Below, in pieces: positions 8,223-18,015 of a DNA stretch of 64,000 bases; position 1 is the first letter of the stretch; each line of letters begins with the position of its first letter. The DNA comes from Crossiella equi. GTDB lineage: Bacteria; Actinomycetota; Actinomycetes; Mycobacteriales; Pseudonocardiaceae. Made by a program: the position numbers and the translations under genes. The stretch is taken from positions 9,037,786-9,101,785 of the forward strand of contig NZ_JAGIOO010000001.1 in NCBI RefSeq assembly GCF_017876755.1, written 5' to 3'. The notes below the pieces were generated by a model. The model had not been told where the DNA came from. It ran no database searches and saw only the letters and a program-made list of their open reading frames with translations.

Positions 8223-8250
8223 GGGCGGCCGGGACAAGCCCCGGCCGCCC
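8223..8250. terminator. Bidirectional hairpin terminator
   Basis: GGGCGGCCGGG (8223-8233) pairs perfectly with CCCGGCCGCCC (8240-8250) across a 6-nt loop. It occupies the gap between the convergent TOPRIM and acyltransferase genes. There is no U-run, as is common in actinobacteria. Confidence 0.65.
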
Positions 8251-8258
8251 GCTCGCGC

Positions 8259-10043
8259 TCAGTCCTCGACGGCCAGCAGCTCCTGGAGCTCGTGCACGGC
8301 CTCGGTCAGCTTGTCCGCGAACCGGTGCATCTGGTCCGCGACCGCCTTCGGCGTGCTCAGGTACAGGTTGAACCGGTCGGGCAGCAGCACGTACCCGACC
8401 CCGACGCACTTGGCGCTGGTCGAGCCGAACCCGAAGTACTGGATGTTGGCCGAGGGCGCCGAGCTGGTGCTCAGGTAGTCATCACGCGAGATCAGCCAGC
8501 CGGGCGAGTCGTACAGCGCGATCGGCTCGGTCACCCCGAGCTCCTCGCCCCGCCGCTTCTGGATCATCTGCAGCTCCCACAGGTGCTGCTCCGGCGCCTG
8601 GCCGACCGAGCACTCCTTGGCCCGCGCGATGTGCCGGTCCGCCGCCGTGCGCAGCGCCGCCCGCCGGGTCGCCGCGTCCGCCGCCGGGTCCTCCATCGTG
8701 GCCACGAACGCCAGCACCTCGGGTGTCACCACGCGCATCGCCTCGGTCCGCCCGTTCTGGTACTGGCGGGTGGCGATCGACTCGTAGGTGGCGCCGATGA
8801 GGCCCTTGGCCCGCTGGTGCGCGAGCTGGTAGGCCATCTGCACAAAACCGTCCGGGGAGATGCGCAGCTGCTTGGCGCGGTCCTTGCCGAAGGTGTCGAA
8901 GGACAGCGTGGCGGTCGCGGTGTCCGCCGCGTACTGGGCGAAGGAGGCGGCCGCCTCGCGCACCTGCCCGCGCAGGTCCGCCGAGAGCGTGAACTCCACC
9001 GGCTCGGTCACCGGCACGCCCTGCGCGGTGGCGCCGGACAGGCGCAGGTGCTCCTCGACCGGAGTGGCCAGCATGGCGTCGACCAGGCCGAGGATCGTGG
9101 TGCCGTCCAGCTCGCAGTGCTCGACGTTGATGCCCGCGCGGCCGTCGGCGAAGACCACCAGCGAGACCGCCTTGTCGAACCACCGGTTGCCGCTGTCGCC
9201 GTGCAGCAGCTGGTCGCAGGCGGCCAGGGTGTCCGCCGGGGCGAAGTCCTCCAGCGCCAGGCAGAACAGCGCGGTCTCCACCGTGTCCAGTGCCTGCGCG
9301 TTGTCCACCAGCAGCGCCTGCCGCGTCCGCGCCCAGTCCGCCCGCGCCATGGTGGTCAGGTGCCCGGCCGACAGCTCCGCGGGGTCCGCCTTGAGGATCG
9401 CCCGCAGACCGCTGACCAGGTCGCCCAGGTCGTGCGGCAGACCGTCCGGGCCGAAGACGTCCATGCGGAAGGCGTTGCCGCGCCGGAACACCACGATGTG
9501 CCGCGCGGTGGACGGGAACTCGGTGCGCGCGGTGTCCTGCACGGCCCCGGGGATCCGGGTGGCGGAGAACAGGAACTTGTTCTGCGCCATGGACTGCGGC
9601 ACCCCGCGCTGCAGGACGGGCGGCACCTCCTCGGCGTCCAGGCGCAGCTTGTGCGAGACCGCCGCGGCGATCAGCCCGGCCGCCCGCTGCTCCTGGCTCT
9701 CCCCGGTGTCCTGGAACAGGAAGAAGAAGTTCGCGTTCAGCGCGATCCGGTCCCGGCGGCCCAGGTACCGGGTGCGCCAGAACTCGTCCAGCCAGCTGCG
9801 CACGCCGTCCTGGTCGTTGTAGCTCTCCAGCGCCGCGTGCAGGGTGCGGGCCGGGCTGTCCGGTTCGAGCAGCTCCGCCACGGCCGTCCGGGTGGTCGCC
9901 AGCTCGGCCTCGGTCAGCAGCGGCGCGCACCAGTCCAGGAACCGCGCACAGCTGTCCTCCAACGTGGGCAGGGGCACGCGCGGCAGCCGGTCCTCGTTGC
10001 CGAAAGTCCGCGTGGACCACACCTCGCCGTTGTTCACGGTCAC
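8259..10043 (-). CDS. Choline/carnitine O-acyltransferase family protein
   Basis: A 594-residue member of the carnitine/choline acyltransferase family, which moves acyl groups between CoA and the hydroxyl of a trimethylammonium alcohol. The catalytic histidine is His309 in GINVEHCELDG, matching the family's conserved EH motif. Other family traits are NANFFFLFQDTG, the FADGRAGI segment and YVLLPDRFNLYLS near the C-terminus. Length equals the animal and fungal enzymes. It is the last gene of a three-gene operon after a 2-oxoglutarate hydroxylase and a methyltransferase, and its GTG start overlaps the methyltransferase stop (GTGA). Bacterial members are uncommon; the acceptor is probably not carnitine itself but a related hydroxylated betaine made by its neighbours (inference). 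Confidence 0.85.
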   Translation of the reverse strand: MTVNNGEVWSTRTFGNEDRLPRVPLPTLEDSCARFLDWCAPLLTEAELATTRTAVAELLEPDSPARTLHAALESYNDQDGVRSWLDEFWRTRYLGRRDRIALNANFFFLFQDTGESQEQRAAGLIAAAVSHKLRLDAEEVPPVLQRGVPQSMAQNKFLFSATRIPGAVQDTARTEFPSTARHIVVFRRGNAFRMDVFGPDGLPHDLGDLVSGLRAILKADPAELSAGHLTTMARADWARTRQALLVDNAQALDTVETALFCLALEDFAPADTLAACDQLLHGDSGNRWFDKAVSLVVFADGRAGINVEHCELDGTTILGLVDAMLATPVEEHLRLSGATAQGVPVTEPVEFTLSADLRGQVREAAASFAQYAADTATATLSFDTFGKDRAKQLRISPDGFVQMAYQLAHQRAKGLIGATYESIATRQYQNGRTEAMRVVTPEVLAFVATMEDPAADAATRRAALRTAADRHIARAKECSVGQAPEQHLWELQMIQKRRGEELGVTEPIALYDSPGWLISRDDYLSTSSAPSANIQYFGFGSTSAKCVGVGYVLLPDRFNLYLSTPKAVADQMHRFADKLTEAVHELQELLAVED

Positions 10044-10885
10044 CTCAGGTTCGCTCGTCGGAAGGTTTCGAGGAAACGCGGGGCCGCGCTGTCCCTCGGC
10101 CCCGAGATGTGGAGCTGAGCGTAGAGCCAGCCGTCGCTCTCCAGTCCGGCTGGATCAACTCCGACCTCGGCCAGGGTGTCGAGCACGCGCGAGTGCTCCT
10201 CGGCGGAGCTGAACCGGCGCTGCTTGTGGACCCCGGGCAGGCGCACGGTGTCGTAGCCGAGGCCGGAGAGCCGCTCCTCGATCGGGTCGAACGGGAACAT
10301 GCGCAGCACGAAGTGCGCCATCCAGGGCAGGCGGTCGCTGCCCTGCACCACCCGGGTCAGGGTGTTCACGCCGACGTAGCCCAGGCTGCCGGTGGAGATC
10401 ACCAGGTCGGTGCCAGCCAGCACCCGCGCCTGCTCGGCGGTGGGCTGGCCGTGCTCCAGGTCGGCGGCCACGGCGTGGTCGAGGAACCCGGCCTCCAGGG
10501 CGTAGGCCAGGGCGGGCTCGGAGATGTCCAGGCCGGTGAACCGGGCCGCCGCGCCGCGCCGGGTGCGGACCAGCTCCCGGTCCTCGGCCACCAGGGCGGC
10601 GCGGTCGCGCTGGTCGGTGTCGCGGTAGCGGTCGAACAGGTCGGCCACCTCCAGGTCGCACCGCAGCAGCGCCGCGTTGTTGCCGTAGGAGCTGCCGATG
10701 TCGAGCACCAGCGGCACCGCCACGCCCAGCTCGTCGCGGTACTCCTCGATGAGCGCGGCGAAGTAGGGCTTGGCCCGGCCCGGGATCTGGTACTCCAGGC
10801 CGCGCAGCGCGGAGAAGTAGGCGCGCGGGTCGGGCTGGGTGTAGATGTCGTCGAACGTCTGCTTCCCCGAAGCGTCGAATCCCAC
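10040..10885 (-). CDS. Class I SAM-dependent methyltransferase
   Basis: A 281-residue cytoplasmic methyltransferase. The SAM-binding motif I is VLDIGSSYGNNAALL and motif II ends in FTGLDIS; LVISTGSLGYVG is motif IV-like. I do not recognise a substrate-specific subfamily. It sits between a free-amino-acid-type hydroxylase gene (8 bp upstream) and a carnitine-type acyltransferase (4-bp overlap), so an amine substrate, giving a methylated or trimethylated amino acid, is a reasonable inference. The GTG start at 10885 follows AGGGAGAG. The alternative of O-methylation cannot be excluded from sequence alone. Confidence 0.82.
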   Translation of the reverse strand: MGFDASGKQTFDDIYTQPDPRAYFSALRGLEYQIPGRAKPYFAALIEEYRDELGVAVPLVLDIGSSYGNNAALLRCDLEVADLFDRYRDTDQRDRAALVAEDRELVRTRRGAAARFTGLDISEPALAYALEAGFLDHAVAADLEHGQPTAEQARVLAGTDLVISTGSLGYVGVNTLTRVVQGSDRLPWMAHFVLRMFPFDPIEERLSGLGYDTVRLPGVHKQRRFSSAEEHSRVLDTLAEVGVDPAGLESDGWLYAQLHISGPRDSAAPRFLETFRRANLR

Positions 10886-10893
10886 GTCTCTCC

Positions 10894-11742
10894 CTAGTCC
10901 AGTCGTTGGTCGACCCGCACGGCACCGGTCCGGTCGGCGAGGTGTTCCGGCAGCACGCGGCCGAACAGCTGCCGGGTGCGCGCCACGCTGCCGATCACCC
11001 CCGGCCGCTCGCTGTAGGCGAAGATCGCGGTGTGCCGCTCGCGCCCGCCGTGCACGGTGCTCACCTGGTGCAGCGCGTAGCGGCCCTGGAACAGCTGGAG
11101 GTCACCCACGCGCAGCCCGAGGCGGCGCACCAGGTGCTCGCCCTTCCCGGCCAGCACCGCCCGCACGCTATCGAAGTTCTCCGACTCGGGTGAGCGGATA
11201 TTCGGGCAGTACTGGAACTCGCCACCCGATTCCGCGTCCTGGGTCAGCATGCTGACGGTGAACTCGTTGGTATCGAAGTGCCACGGATGTGCCCGGCCGG
11301 GCGGAATCACGTTCACGACCAGACCCGACAACGGATCGGCGAGTTCGTGCAGGCGGGGCAGCTGGAAACAGGCGGCGACGAACTGCTGGAACACCGGGCT
11401 GGTGTAGAGCTGGTGGATGATGGCGTCAGTGGGAATGCGATCCCGGGCGACGAACGCGTTGCCCCGTTCCATCGTGGTGCGGCCGGGGTGGTCCGGCGGC
11501 AGCTCGGTGTCCAGGGCGATGTTGTAGGCGTTCACCGTCTCGACCTCGTAATAGGCGAGCGGGGCGACCTTCGCGCATTCCCGGCGCAAATCGTCCTGCC
11601 GGTCGGGCAGAATGAAGTCCGGCAGAACCGTGCAGCCCGTGGTGGCCAGTTCCCGACGCGTCCGCGAAACCACCTCCTGCCAGGCTGGACTGCCCGGTTC
11701 GGTCAGAGGATAATCCGCCGTGTTGACCACGTTGTCGAACAT
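10894..11742 (-). CDS. Fe(II)/2-oxoglutarate-dependent hydroxylase, free-amino-acid (ArpA/BesD-like) family
   Basis: A 282-residue non-haem iron oxygenase. The facial triad is visible: His155 and Asp157 in HPWHFDTNEF and His225 in YALHQVSTVHGG, with a downstream arginine (GGRERHT) to bind 2-oxoglutarate. The SGGEFQYCPNIR segment is characteristic of the family that includes ArpA-type enzymes and the lysine halogenase BesD. Halogenases of this group replace the aspartate with glycine; here Asp is present, so hydroxylation is predicted. The ATG at 11742 follows GGAGG, and 28 upstream codons in frame are judged non-coding. It is the first gene of the hydroxylase-methyltransferase-acyltransferase operon. 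Confidence 0.82.
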   Translation of the reverse strand: MFDNVVNTADYPLTEPGSPAWQEVVSRTRRELATTGCTVLPDFILPDRQDDLRRECAKVAPLAYYEVETVNAYNIALDTELPPDHPGRTTMERGNAFVARDRIPTDAIIHQLYTSPVFQQFVAACFQLPRLHELADPLSGLVVNVIPPGRAHPWHFDTNEFTVSMLTQDAESGGEFQYCPNIRSPESENFDSVRAVLAGKGEHLVRRLGLRVGDLQLFQGRYALHQVSTVHGGRERHTAIFAYSERPGVIGSVARTRQLFGRVLPEHLADRTGAVRVDQRLD

Positions 11743-11867
11743 CCCACCTCCGCTGTCAGGGATTGGGACAGTGTCTTCACGAATGGGGAAAACGCGAAGG
11801 TGTTTGTGAGATGGACCACCAGACACATTTGGCGGTACCTGTTGAAGGCCTTCGTGAAAGCGGCTGC

Positions 11868-12629
11868 TTATGTCGGTTGAATGCGCTGCAACAGACTCTC
11901 GATGTGCCGCGAGGCCATCACGTCCACACTCAGGTCCACATCCGGACCCCAGCTGCGCGCGGCCAGCGCGAGGTGCTCGTGCATGCAGTACCGGGCCCGT
12001 TCGACGTCGCGGGCCTCGATGGCCTCGACGATCTCCGGGTGGTGCGGCACGCCGGGCAGCGTGCGGGCGGCGTCGGAGTTGGAGCGCAGCATGACCTCGA
12101 ACATCATGCCGCTGATCGAGGCCAGCATGATGCGCAGCACCGGGTTGCCCGCCGCGGCGGCGATCGTGTCGTGGAAGTCCACATCGGCCTGTGCCTTGCC
12201 CACCACGTCGGTGGCCGCGAGCACGCGCTCGTGCGCGGCCCGGATCGCGGCGACCTCCTCGGCGCTGGCCCGTTGGGTGGCCAGGGCGACGGTCTCCAGT
12301 TCGATCACGATGCGCGCCTCCATCACCTGCCGCACGGTGGGGCGGCTGGTGCGGTAGAGCGCGTCGTAGCTGTGCGCCTGCGCCGAGGACCGTTGTGACA
12401 CGAACGAACCCCGGCCCGGCGCGATCTCGATGAGGTGCTGGGCCTCCAGGCGGCGCAGCGCCTCGCGCAGCACGTTGCGGCTGGCCCCGAACCGCTGGGA
12501 CAGCTCGCGTTCGGAGGGCAGCTTGGTGCCCGGTGCCAGGTCCCCGGACAGGATCTCATCGCGCAGCTGCCGGGAGATGCGCTCCGTGAGCAGACCGCGC
12601 TGGGGCGGTGGGGGAACACTGCCGGGCAC
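11868..12629 (-). CDS. GntR-family regulator (FadR/FCD subfamily)
   Basis: A 253-residue repressor-type regulator. Residues 10-75 are a winged helix (ISRQLRDEILSGDLAPGTKL, LSQRFGASRNVLREALRRLE). The rest is an FCD ligand domain with the metal-binding pattern ARIVIELE, DVDFHDTIAAAAGN and CMHEHLALA. It lies 26 bp downstream of the dialkylglycine decarboxylase gene on the same strand, so it probably controls that gene in response to an amino acid or organic acid. The GTG at 12629 is the only suitable start. It is separated by 125 bp from the next operon, which it might also regulate. Confidence 0.85.
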   Translation of the reverse strand: MPGSVPPPPQRGLLTERISRQLRDEILSGDLAPGTKLPSERELSQRFGASRNVLREALRRLEAQHLIEIAPGRGSFVSQRSSAQAHSYDALYRTSRPTVRQVMEARIVIELETVALATQRASAEEVAAIRAAHERVLAATDVVGKAQADVDFHDTIAAAAGNPVLRIMLASISGMMFEVMLRSNSDAARTLPGVPHHPEIVEAIEARDVERARYCMHEHLALAARSWGPDVDLSVDVMASRHIESLLQRIQPT

Positions 12630-12655
12630 GGCCGGAATGCTACCTGACCAGTTCC

Positions 12656-13993
<1,338 letters not shown>

Positions 13994-14139
13994 TCACAAA
14001 TCCGGCTGTGCTGTGAAGCGCGGCCGTACAGTCAGGTGGTGAAGGCCACGGCGTGCACGGGGTCGCCCAGCGTGACGCGCCAGTCCCGGACGCGGCTGTC
14101 CACCACCTCGACGACCGGGACCATGACCTCGGCTCTGGC

Positions 14140-14934
14140 ATGCTGGCTCCCGTGCTGGATGTCGAGGACCTGGTGAGCGGGTGGCGGGCCCTCGGCCTCC
14201 TGGCGGGCGATGCGGTGATCGTCCACGCCTCGCTGTCGGCCCTCGGACCTGTGCGCGGAGGCGCGCCGACGGTCGTGGAGAGCCTGGTGCGCACTGTCGG
14301 CGTGACCGGGACTGTCGTGGCGCCGACGTTCACCCCGCAGATCGCGGATCCGGATCCCGACCACGTCGGTGTTCCCTCCGAGGAGGTCCGGGCCCGGCGG
14401 GGTGCCGTCCCGCTCTTCGAGCGCACGACCCCTTCTCGGATGGGCGCGATCGCGGAGGCGTTGCGGGTGCGGAACGACGCGGTGCGCAGCGGGCATCCGC
14501 AGACCTCGGTCGCGGCCGTCGGGCGGCACGCGGCGGACATCGCCGCACCCGGTTCGCTGGGTTTCGCCCTGGGCAAGGGGTCGCCGTTCGGGCGGCTCCA
14601 CGACCTCGACGGCGTGATCCTGCTCGTCGGAGTGGGGCACAACCGCAACAGCTTCCTGCACCACGTCGAGACGCTCACACCCCGCCCCCGCCTCAAGCTC
14701 CGCCGCTTCCCGCTCGTGGTGGACGGTGAACGGGTGTGGTGTGAGGTGCCGGACGTCGGCGACGACAACGACACCCACTTCCCCACCGTGGGGCGGGACT
14801 TCGAGGAGCACGCCGGTGTCGAGGCCGGCTTCGTCGGGGCAGCCGAGTGCCGACTGCTCCGGGTGCGGCCCTTCGTCGACTTCGCGGTACCGCGGCTCAC
14901 CCGGCTGTTGGACGAGGCGAGGGGCTGTCCCTGA
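14140..14934 (+). CDS. AAC(3)-family N-acetyltransferase
   Basis: A protein of 264 residues in the aminoglycoside 3-N-acetyltransferase family (Antibiotic_NAT fold), which transfers acetyl from acetyl-CoA to an amino sugar. Family motifs are VIVHASLSALGPVRGG near the N-terminus, VVAPTFTPQ, SGHPQTSVAAVGRHA and the active-site region LLVGVGHNRNSFLHHVE. The ATG at 14140 places the first helix correctly; a more upstream in-frame start lacks support. Chromosomal members in actinomycetes may protect against aminoglycosides or have other amine substrates. A LysR gene starts 19 bp downstream. Confidence 0.85.
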   Translation: MLAPVLDVEDLVSGWRALGLLAGDAVIVHASLSALGPVRGGAPTVVESLVRTVGVTGTVVAPTFTPQIADPDPDHVGVPSEEVRARRGAVPLFERTTPSRMGAIAEALRVRNDAVRSGHPQTSVAAVGRHAADIAAPGSLGFALGKGSPFGRLHDLDGVILLVGVGHNRNSFLHHVETLTPRPRLKLRRFPLVVDGERVWCEVPDVGDDNDTHFPTVGRDFEEHAGVEAGFVGAAECRLLRVRPFVDFAVPRLTRLLDEARGCP

Positions 14935-14953
14935 GAACCGGCACAATGCGCAC

Positions 14954-15847
14954 GTGCTGAACCCGTGGCGGCTGCGCCTGCTGAGCCAGCTGGACACCCC
15001 GGGCACCGTCCGCGCCGTGGCCGAGGCGGTGAACCAGAGCGCGTCCAGCGTGTCCCAGCAGCTCGCGGTGCTGGAGCAGGAGACCCGCACCCAGCTGCTG
15101 GAGCGCACCGGCCGCAGCGTGCGGCTCACCCCGGCCGGGCAGCTGCTCGCCAGGCGGGCACGGGCGATCCTCGAGCACATGGACACCGTCGAGGCCGAGC
15201 TGCGCGTGCTGGGCGGGGAACCGGCTGGCCTGGTGCGCCTGGGCGCGTTCCAGAGCGCCATCCACACCCTGGCCGTCCCGGCGGTCACCGAACTGGCGCG
15301 CACCCACCCGCACCTGGACGTGCAGCTGCTGGAGCTCGAACCGCACGAGAGCGTGCCCGCGCTGCGGGTGGGCGACGCGGACCTGGTGATCACCATGCCG
15401 GATTTCGTGGAGATCCCGCTGGGCCAGGACATCGACGTGGTGCCCCTGGCCGCCGACCCGGTGGTGCTGGTCGTCCCGCCGGACCAGGCGGGCCGGGGCC
15501 CGGCCGACCTGGCGGCCTACGCCGGGGAGCCCTGGTCCTTCGACAGCCCCGGCTCCTACATGTCCGACCTGGCCACCCGCCTGTGCCGCCAGGCCGGGTT
15601 CGAGCCGCGAGTGGTGTGCCGCTTCGGCAACTACATGATGACCCTGGAGCACGTGGAGGCCGGGCTGTCGGTGGCGATGCTGCCCGCGCTGGCCGTGGAC
15701 AAGCGGTTCCGGGTGGCCACGCGCGAGCTGGCCCCGGCCACCACGCGCACCATCGTCGCCGCGCACCGCCGGGGCACGCGGCCCCGCGCGGCGGTCAACC
15801 TGGTGCTGGAGACGGTGCGGCGGGTGCCGCTGCCCGCGGGGCTGTGA
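14954..15847 (+). CDS. LysR-family transcriptional regulator
   Basis: A 297-residue regulator. The N-terminal winged helix begins directly with LNPWRLRLLSQLDTPGTVRA, with the recognition region NQSASSVSQQLAVLEQE and the wing RTGRSVRLTPAGQLL. Residues 90-295 form the periplasmic-binding-like effector domain (LVRLGAFQSAIHTLAVPAV and ADLVITMP). The GTG at 14954 is chosen because the HTH starts immediately there. It is 19 bp from the AAC(3) gene and may form an operon with it, which would be unusual because LysR genes are more often divergent from their targets. Confidence 0.85.
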   Translation: MLNPWRLRLLSQLDTPGTVRAVAEAVNQSASSVSQQLAVLEQETRTQLLERTGRSVRLTPAGQLLARRARAILEHMDTVEAELRVLGGEPAGLVRLGAFQSAIHTLAVPAVTELARTHPHLDVQLLELEPHESVPALRVGDADLVITMPDFVEIPLGQDIDVVPLAADPVVLVVPPDQAGRGPADLAAYAGEPWSFDSPGSYMSDLATRLCRQAGFEPRVVCRFGNYMMTLEHVEAGLSVAMLPALAVDKRFRVATRELAPATTRTIVAAHRRGTRPRAAVNLVLETVRRVPLPAGL

Positions 15848-15856
15848 CGACACGAC

Positions 15857-16612
15857 CTAGAGGTAGCGGCTGACCCAGGCGGCCAGCACGTCGGCGACGT
15901 AGTCGGCGTCGGCCCGGTCGGTGACCAGGTGGTCGGTCCCGTCCAGGGCGATGAAGGACTTCGGGTGCCGGGCGGTGTCGTAGATCAGCCGCGCGTTGTC
16001 GATGCCGACGATGTCGTCCTGCGGCGAGTGCATGACCAGCAGCGCCCGGTGCAGCCCGGCGATGCACTGCTGCTGCCGCTGGTGCCGGATGTCCTCCAGG
16101 AACTCCTGCCGGATCCGGAACGGCCGCCCGGCCAGGCGCACCTCGGCCTCGCCCCGTTCCTCGATCTCGGTGAGCGAGGCGCCCAACAGGTGCTGCACGT
16201 GCGCGGTGTCGGCGGGCGAGCCGACGGTGACCACGGCCTTGGCCTCCGGCACCCGGTGCGCCGCCGCCAGCACCGCCGCGCCGCCCAGCGAGTGTCCGAT
16301 GAGGATGGTGGGCGCGCTCTCGGTCTCGCGCAGGAAGTCCGCCGCGCACACCAGGTCGTGCACGTTGGAGGTGAAGGAGGTGTTGGCGAAGTCGCCGCCG
16401 GAGTGCCCGAGCCCGGTGAAGTCGAACCGCAGCACCGCCACCCCGCGCGCGGCCAGGGCCCGCGAGACGCGCGCGGCGGCCACGGAGTCCTTGCCGCAGG
16501 TGAAGCAGTGGGCGAACAGGGCGGTGGCGCGCACCGGTCCGTCCGGGCGTTCCAGGCGACCGGCCAGCTGTTCCCCGCTGGTGCAGGGGAAGAGCACCTT
16601 TCCGTTGTCCAT
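15857..16612 (-). CDS. Alpha/beta hydrolase (OsmC-associated type, without OsmC domain)
   Basis: A 251-residue serine hydrolase. The nucleophile is in LIGHSLGGAAV, the acid in VMHSPQDDIVG and the histidine in DGTDHLV. Segments ALFAHCFTCGKD and RFDFTGLGHSGGDFANTSF are typical of the hydrolase half of bifunctional hydrolase/OsmC peroxidase proteins. Here the C-terminus stops at SRYL with no OsmC domain, so it is a free-standing version. I chose ATG at 16612; a TTG at 16630 would add six residues. Substrate unknown. Confidence 0.83.
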   Translation of the reverse strand: MDNGKVLFPCTSGEQLAGRLERPDGPVRATALFAHCFTCGKDSVAAARVSRALAARGVAVLRFDFTGLGHSGGDFANTSFTSNVHDLVCAADFLRETESAPTILIGHSLGGAAVLAAAHRVPEAKAVVTVGSPADTAHVQHLLGASLTEIEERGEAEVRLAGRPFRIRQEFLEDIRHQRQQQCIAGLHRALLVMHSPQDDIVGIDNARLIYDTARHPKSFIALDGTDHLVTDRADADYVADVLAAWVSRYL

Positions 16613-16631
16613 GGTGGCCAGTGTGCCCAAC

Positions 16632-16662
16632 CCCGGCGGGACCCGGTGCGGGCCCCGCCGGG
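16632..16662 (-). terminator. Hairpin after the small secreted protein gene
   Basis: CCCGGCGGG (16632-16640) pairs perfectly with CCCGCCGGG (16654-16662). It lies just downstream of the minus-strand gene that ends at 16669 and probably terminates its transcript. Confidence 0.5.
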
Positions 16663-16668
16663 ACCGGC

Positions 16669-16992
16669 TCAGACGACCTCGTGGAAGTAGCTCACCACGA
16701 AGGCGTTGAGGTCACACCACACGGTCGAGACCCGGCCGCTGGCCACCGCGTACCCGATGTGCTGGTAGCGGTAGTGGTTGTCGTTGCGCTCGCACCAGAT
16801 GCCGCCGCGGAACCACCCGCCGTTGCAGGTGACGGCCGCGCCCCGGTGGCCACCGCTGCCGGTGACGTACTGGGCGGAGCAGGTCAGCGCGGCCGGGGCC
16901 GCCGAGGCCTGCGCCCCGGAGAAGACCACGGACCCGAGCGCGGCCGCGGTGACGACCGTGCTCAGGACAGCGCGCTTGGCAGTAGAGATCAT
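16669..16992 (-). CDS. Small secreted cysteine-containing protein, unknown function
   Basis: A 107-residue protein with a signal peptide of about 30 residues (SALGSVVFSGAQASA-type end). The mature part is about 75 residues and carries four cysteines (ALTCSAQY, AVTCNGGW, IWCERND, VWCDLNA), which suggests two disulphides outside the cell. It is rich in aromatic residues (HYRYQHIGY, SYFHEVV). The ATG at 16992 follows AGGGGAACC. I recognise no family; it could be a small inhibitor or wall-associated protein. Confidence 0.65.
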   Translation of the reverse strand: MISTAKRAVLSTVVTAAALGSVVFSGAQASAAPAALTCSAQYVTGSGGHRGAAVTCNGGWFRGGIWCERNDNHYRYQHIGYAVASGRVSTVWCDLNAFVVSYFHEVV

Positions 16993-17159
16993 GTCGGTTC
17001 CCCTCAGTAAGAACGATCTTGCCGTTCCTCGGGGAATGTCTAGACCTGCGCGGTGGCGCGGCGCAACCGTGGTTCGAAGAAGAGGAAGAAAGCCTTCCGC
17101 GACAACGGAAATCGGGAACGAACCGGACGTTCAGCGCCAGGACGGCAGCCACAGCTCGG

Positions 17160-17483
17160 CCTGCCAGCGCTCCGCGGCTCGTACCCCTGGCGCACCGTGC
17201 CGAGCAGCTCGCCCAGGGGCGGGTGCACGGTCCAGTTGTAGCCGGGGTTGTCCTCCTACCAGCCGTTGCGCAGCATCTGCCCGGCCTGCCAGGCGTAGTA
17301 CTTCTCGTCGAAGACGGGCGTGCCGTGGTCGGTGGGGGAGCCCAGGTCCTGGAACCGGACGAGGCCGCCGAGCACCGCGAGCACCACCGCGACGAGCCAG
17401 CCGCGCACCCGGTCGGTGGGCGTGGGCTGGCCGGTGAGGCGCTCGGCGACGCTGGACCGCACTCTTCGACGTCCCCCAGGCAC
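17160..17483 (-). pseudogene. Remnant of a protein O-mannosyltransferase (pmt) N-terminus
   Basis: From a GTG at 17483 the minus strand encodes a recognisable PMT start: PTPTDRVRGW, a transmembrane stretch, then GTPVFDEKYYAWQAGQMLRNG. A TAG at 17256-17258 interrupts the frame where intact enzymes continue. After the stop the same frame reads EDNPGYNWTVHPPLGELLGT, which is the conserved acidic/HPPLG loop of PMTs, and similarity ends near 17160. Only about 105 of the expected 500 or more residues remain. This is a nonsense-mutated, 3'-truncated fragment; a functional copy should exist elsewhere if the pathway is kept. Confidence 0.8.
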
Positions 17484-17520
17484 AAGCCCGGACTGCTCCG
17501 ATGGGCCTACCCTGGCAGCT

Positions 17521-17994
17521 GTGCGGAACTTGCTGCTGGCCATGACCGGGACCGCCCTGCTGCTGGCCGGGTGCGGGGGCCCGGCCGAGCTCGCCTGCCC
17601 CGCGACAGCGGCCCGGGCGGGCATCAGTCTGGACGTGGCGGCCCCGCTGGCCGCGAAGGTGGCCAAGGCCAGCGTGGACGGCACCGAGCTGCCGCTGTTC
17701 GAGTCGACGCGGGCGACCTCGACGACGTGCACCAGTGGCAAGCCCGAGGACTCGTGTCAGGCCGCCGTGGTGGGCACGGGGGCCAAGAACGGTTTCCTGG
17801 ACAAGCCCGGTCTGGCCACATCGCCCATCACCGTGACGGTCCGGCTCACCGACGCCGAGGGCGTGGTGCTGGTCGACCAGGCCATCGAGCTCACGCCCAA
17901 GCAGGTGTTCCCGGCGGGCCCGCGCTGCGGTGGTGCCCAGCCGCAGGCGGGAGTGTGGGTGGGCCCGGACGGCACCCTGGCCGCTCGGTCCTGA
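17521..17994 (+). CDS. Small lipoprotein, unknown function
   Basis: A 157-residue exported protein. Its signal sequence ends in a clear lipobox, LLLAGCGG, so Cys19 or nearby would be acylated. The mature region is about 138 residues with a beta-rich character and paired cysteines (TTCTSGKPEDSCQ; PRCGG). No family is recognised. The GTG at 17521 begins immediately before the signal sequence, and the gene starts 37 bp from the divergent pmt remnant, whose former promoter region it shares. Confidence 0.7.
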   Translation: MRNLLLAMTGTALLLAGCGGPAELACPATAARAGISLDVAAPLAAKVAKASVDGTELPLFESTRATSTTCTSGKPEDSCQAAVVGTGAKNGFLDKPGLATSPITVTVRLTDAEGVVLVDQAIELTPKQVFPAGPRCGGAQPQAGVWVGPDGTLAARS

Positions 17995-18015
17995 GCCGTC
18001 CCGTGCTGGCCCGGC

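Noticed and set aside
10894-11742. Halogenase function for the BesD-like enzyme
   Set aside because: The iron ligand Asp157 is present; halogenases of this family need Gly or Ala there to leave room for chloride.
16613-16630. TTG start extending the OsmC-type hydrolase by six residues
   Set aside because: The ATG at 16612 is sufficient and the additional residues are not conserved in appearance.
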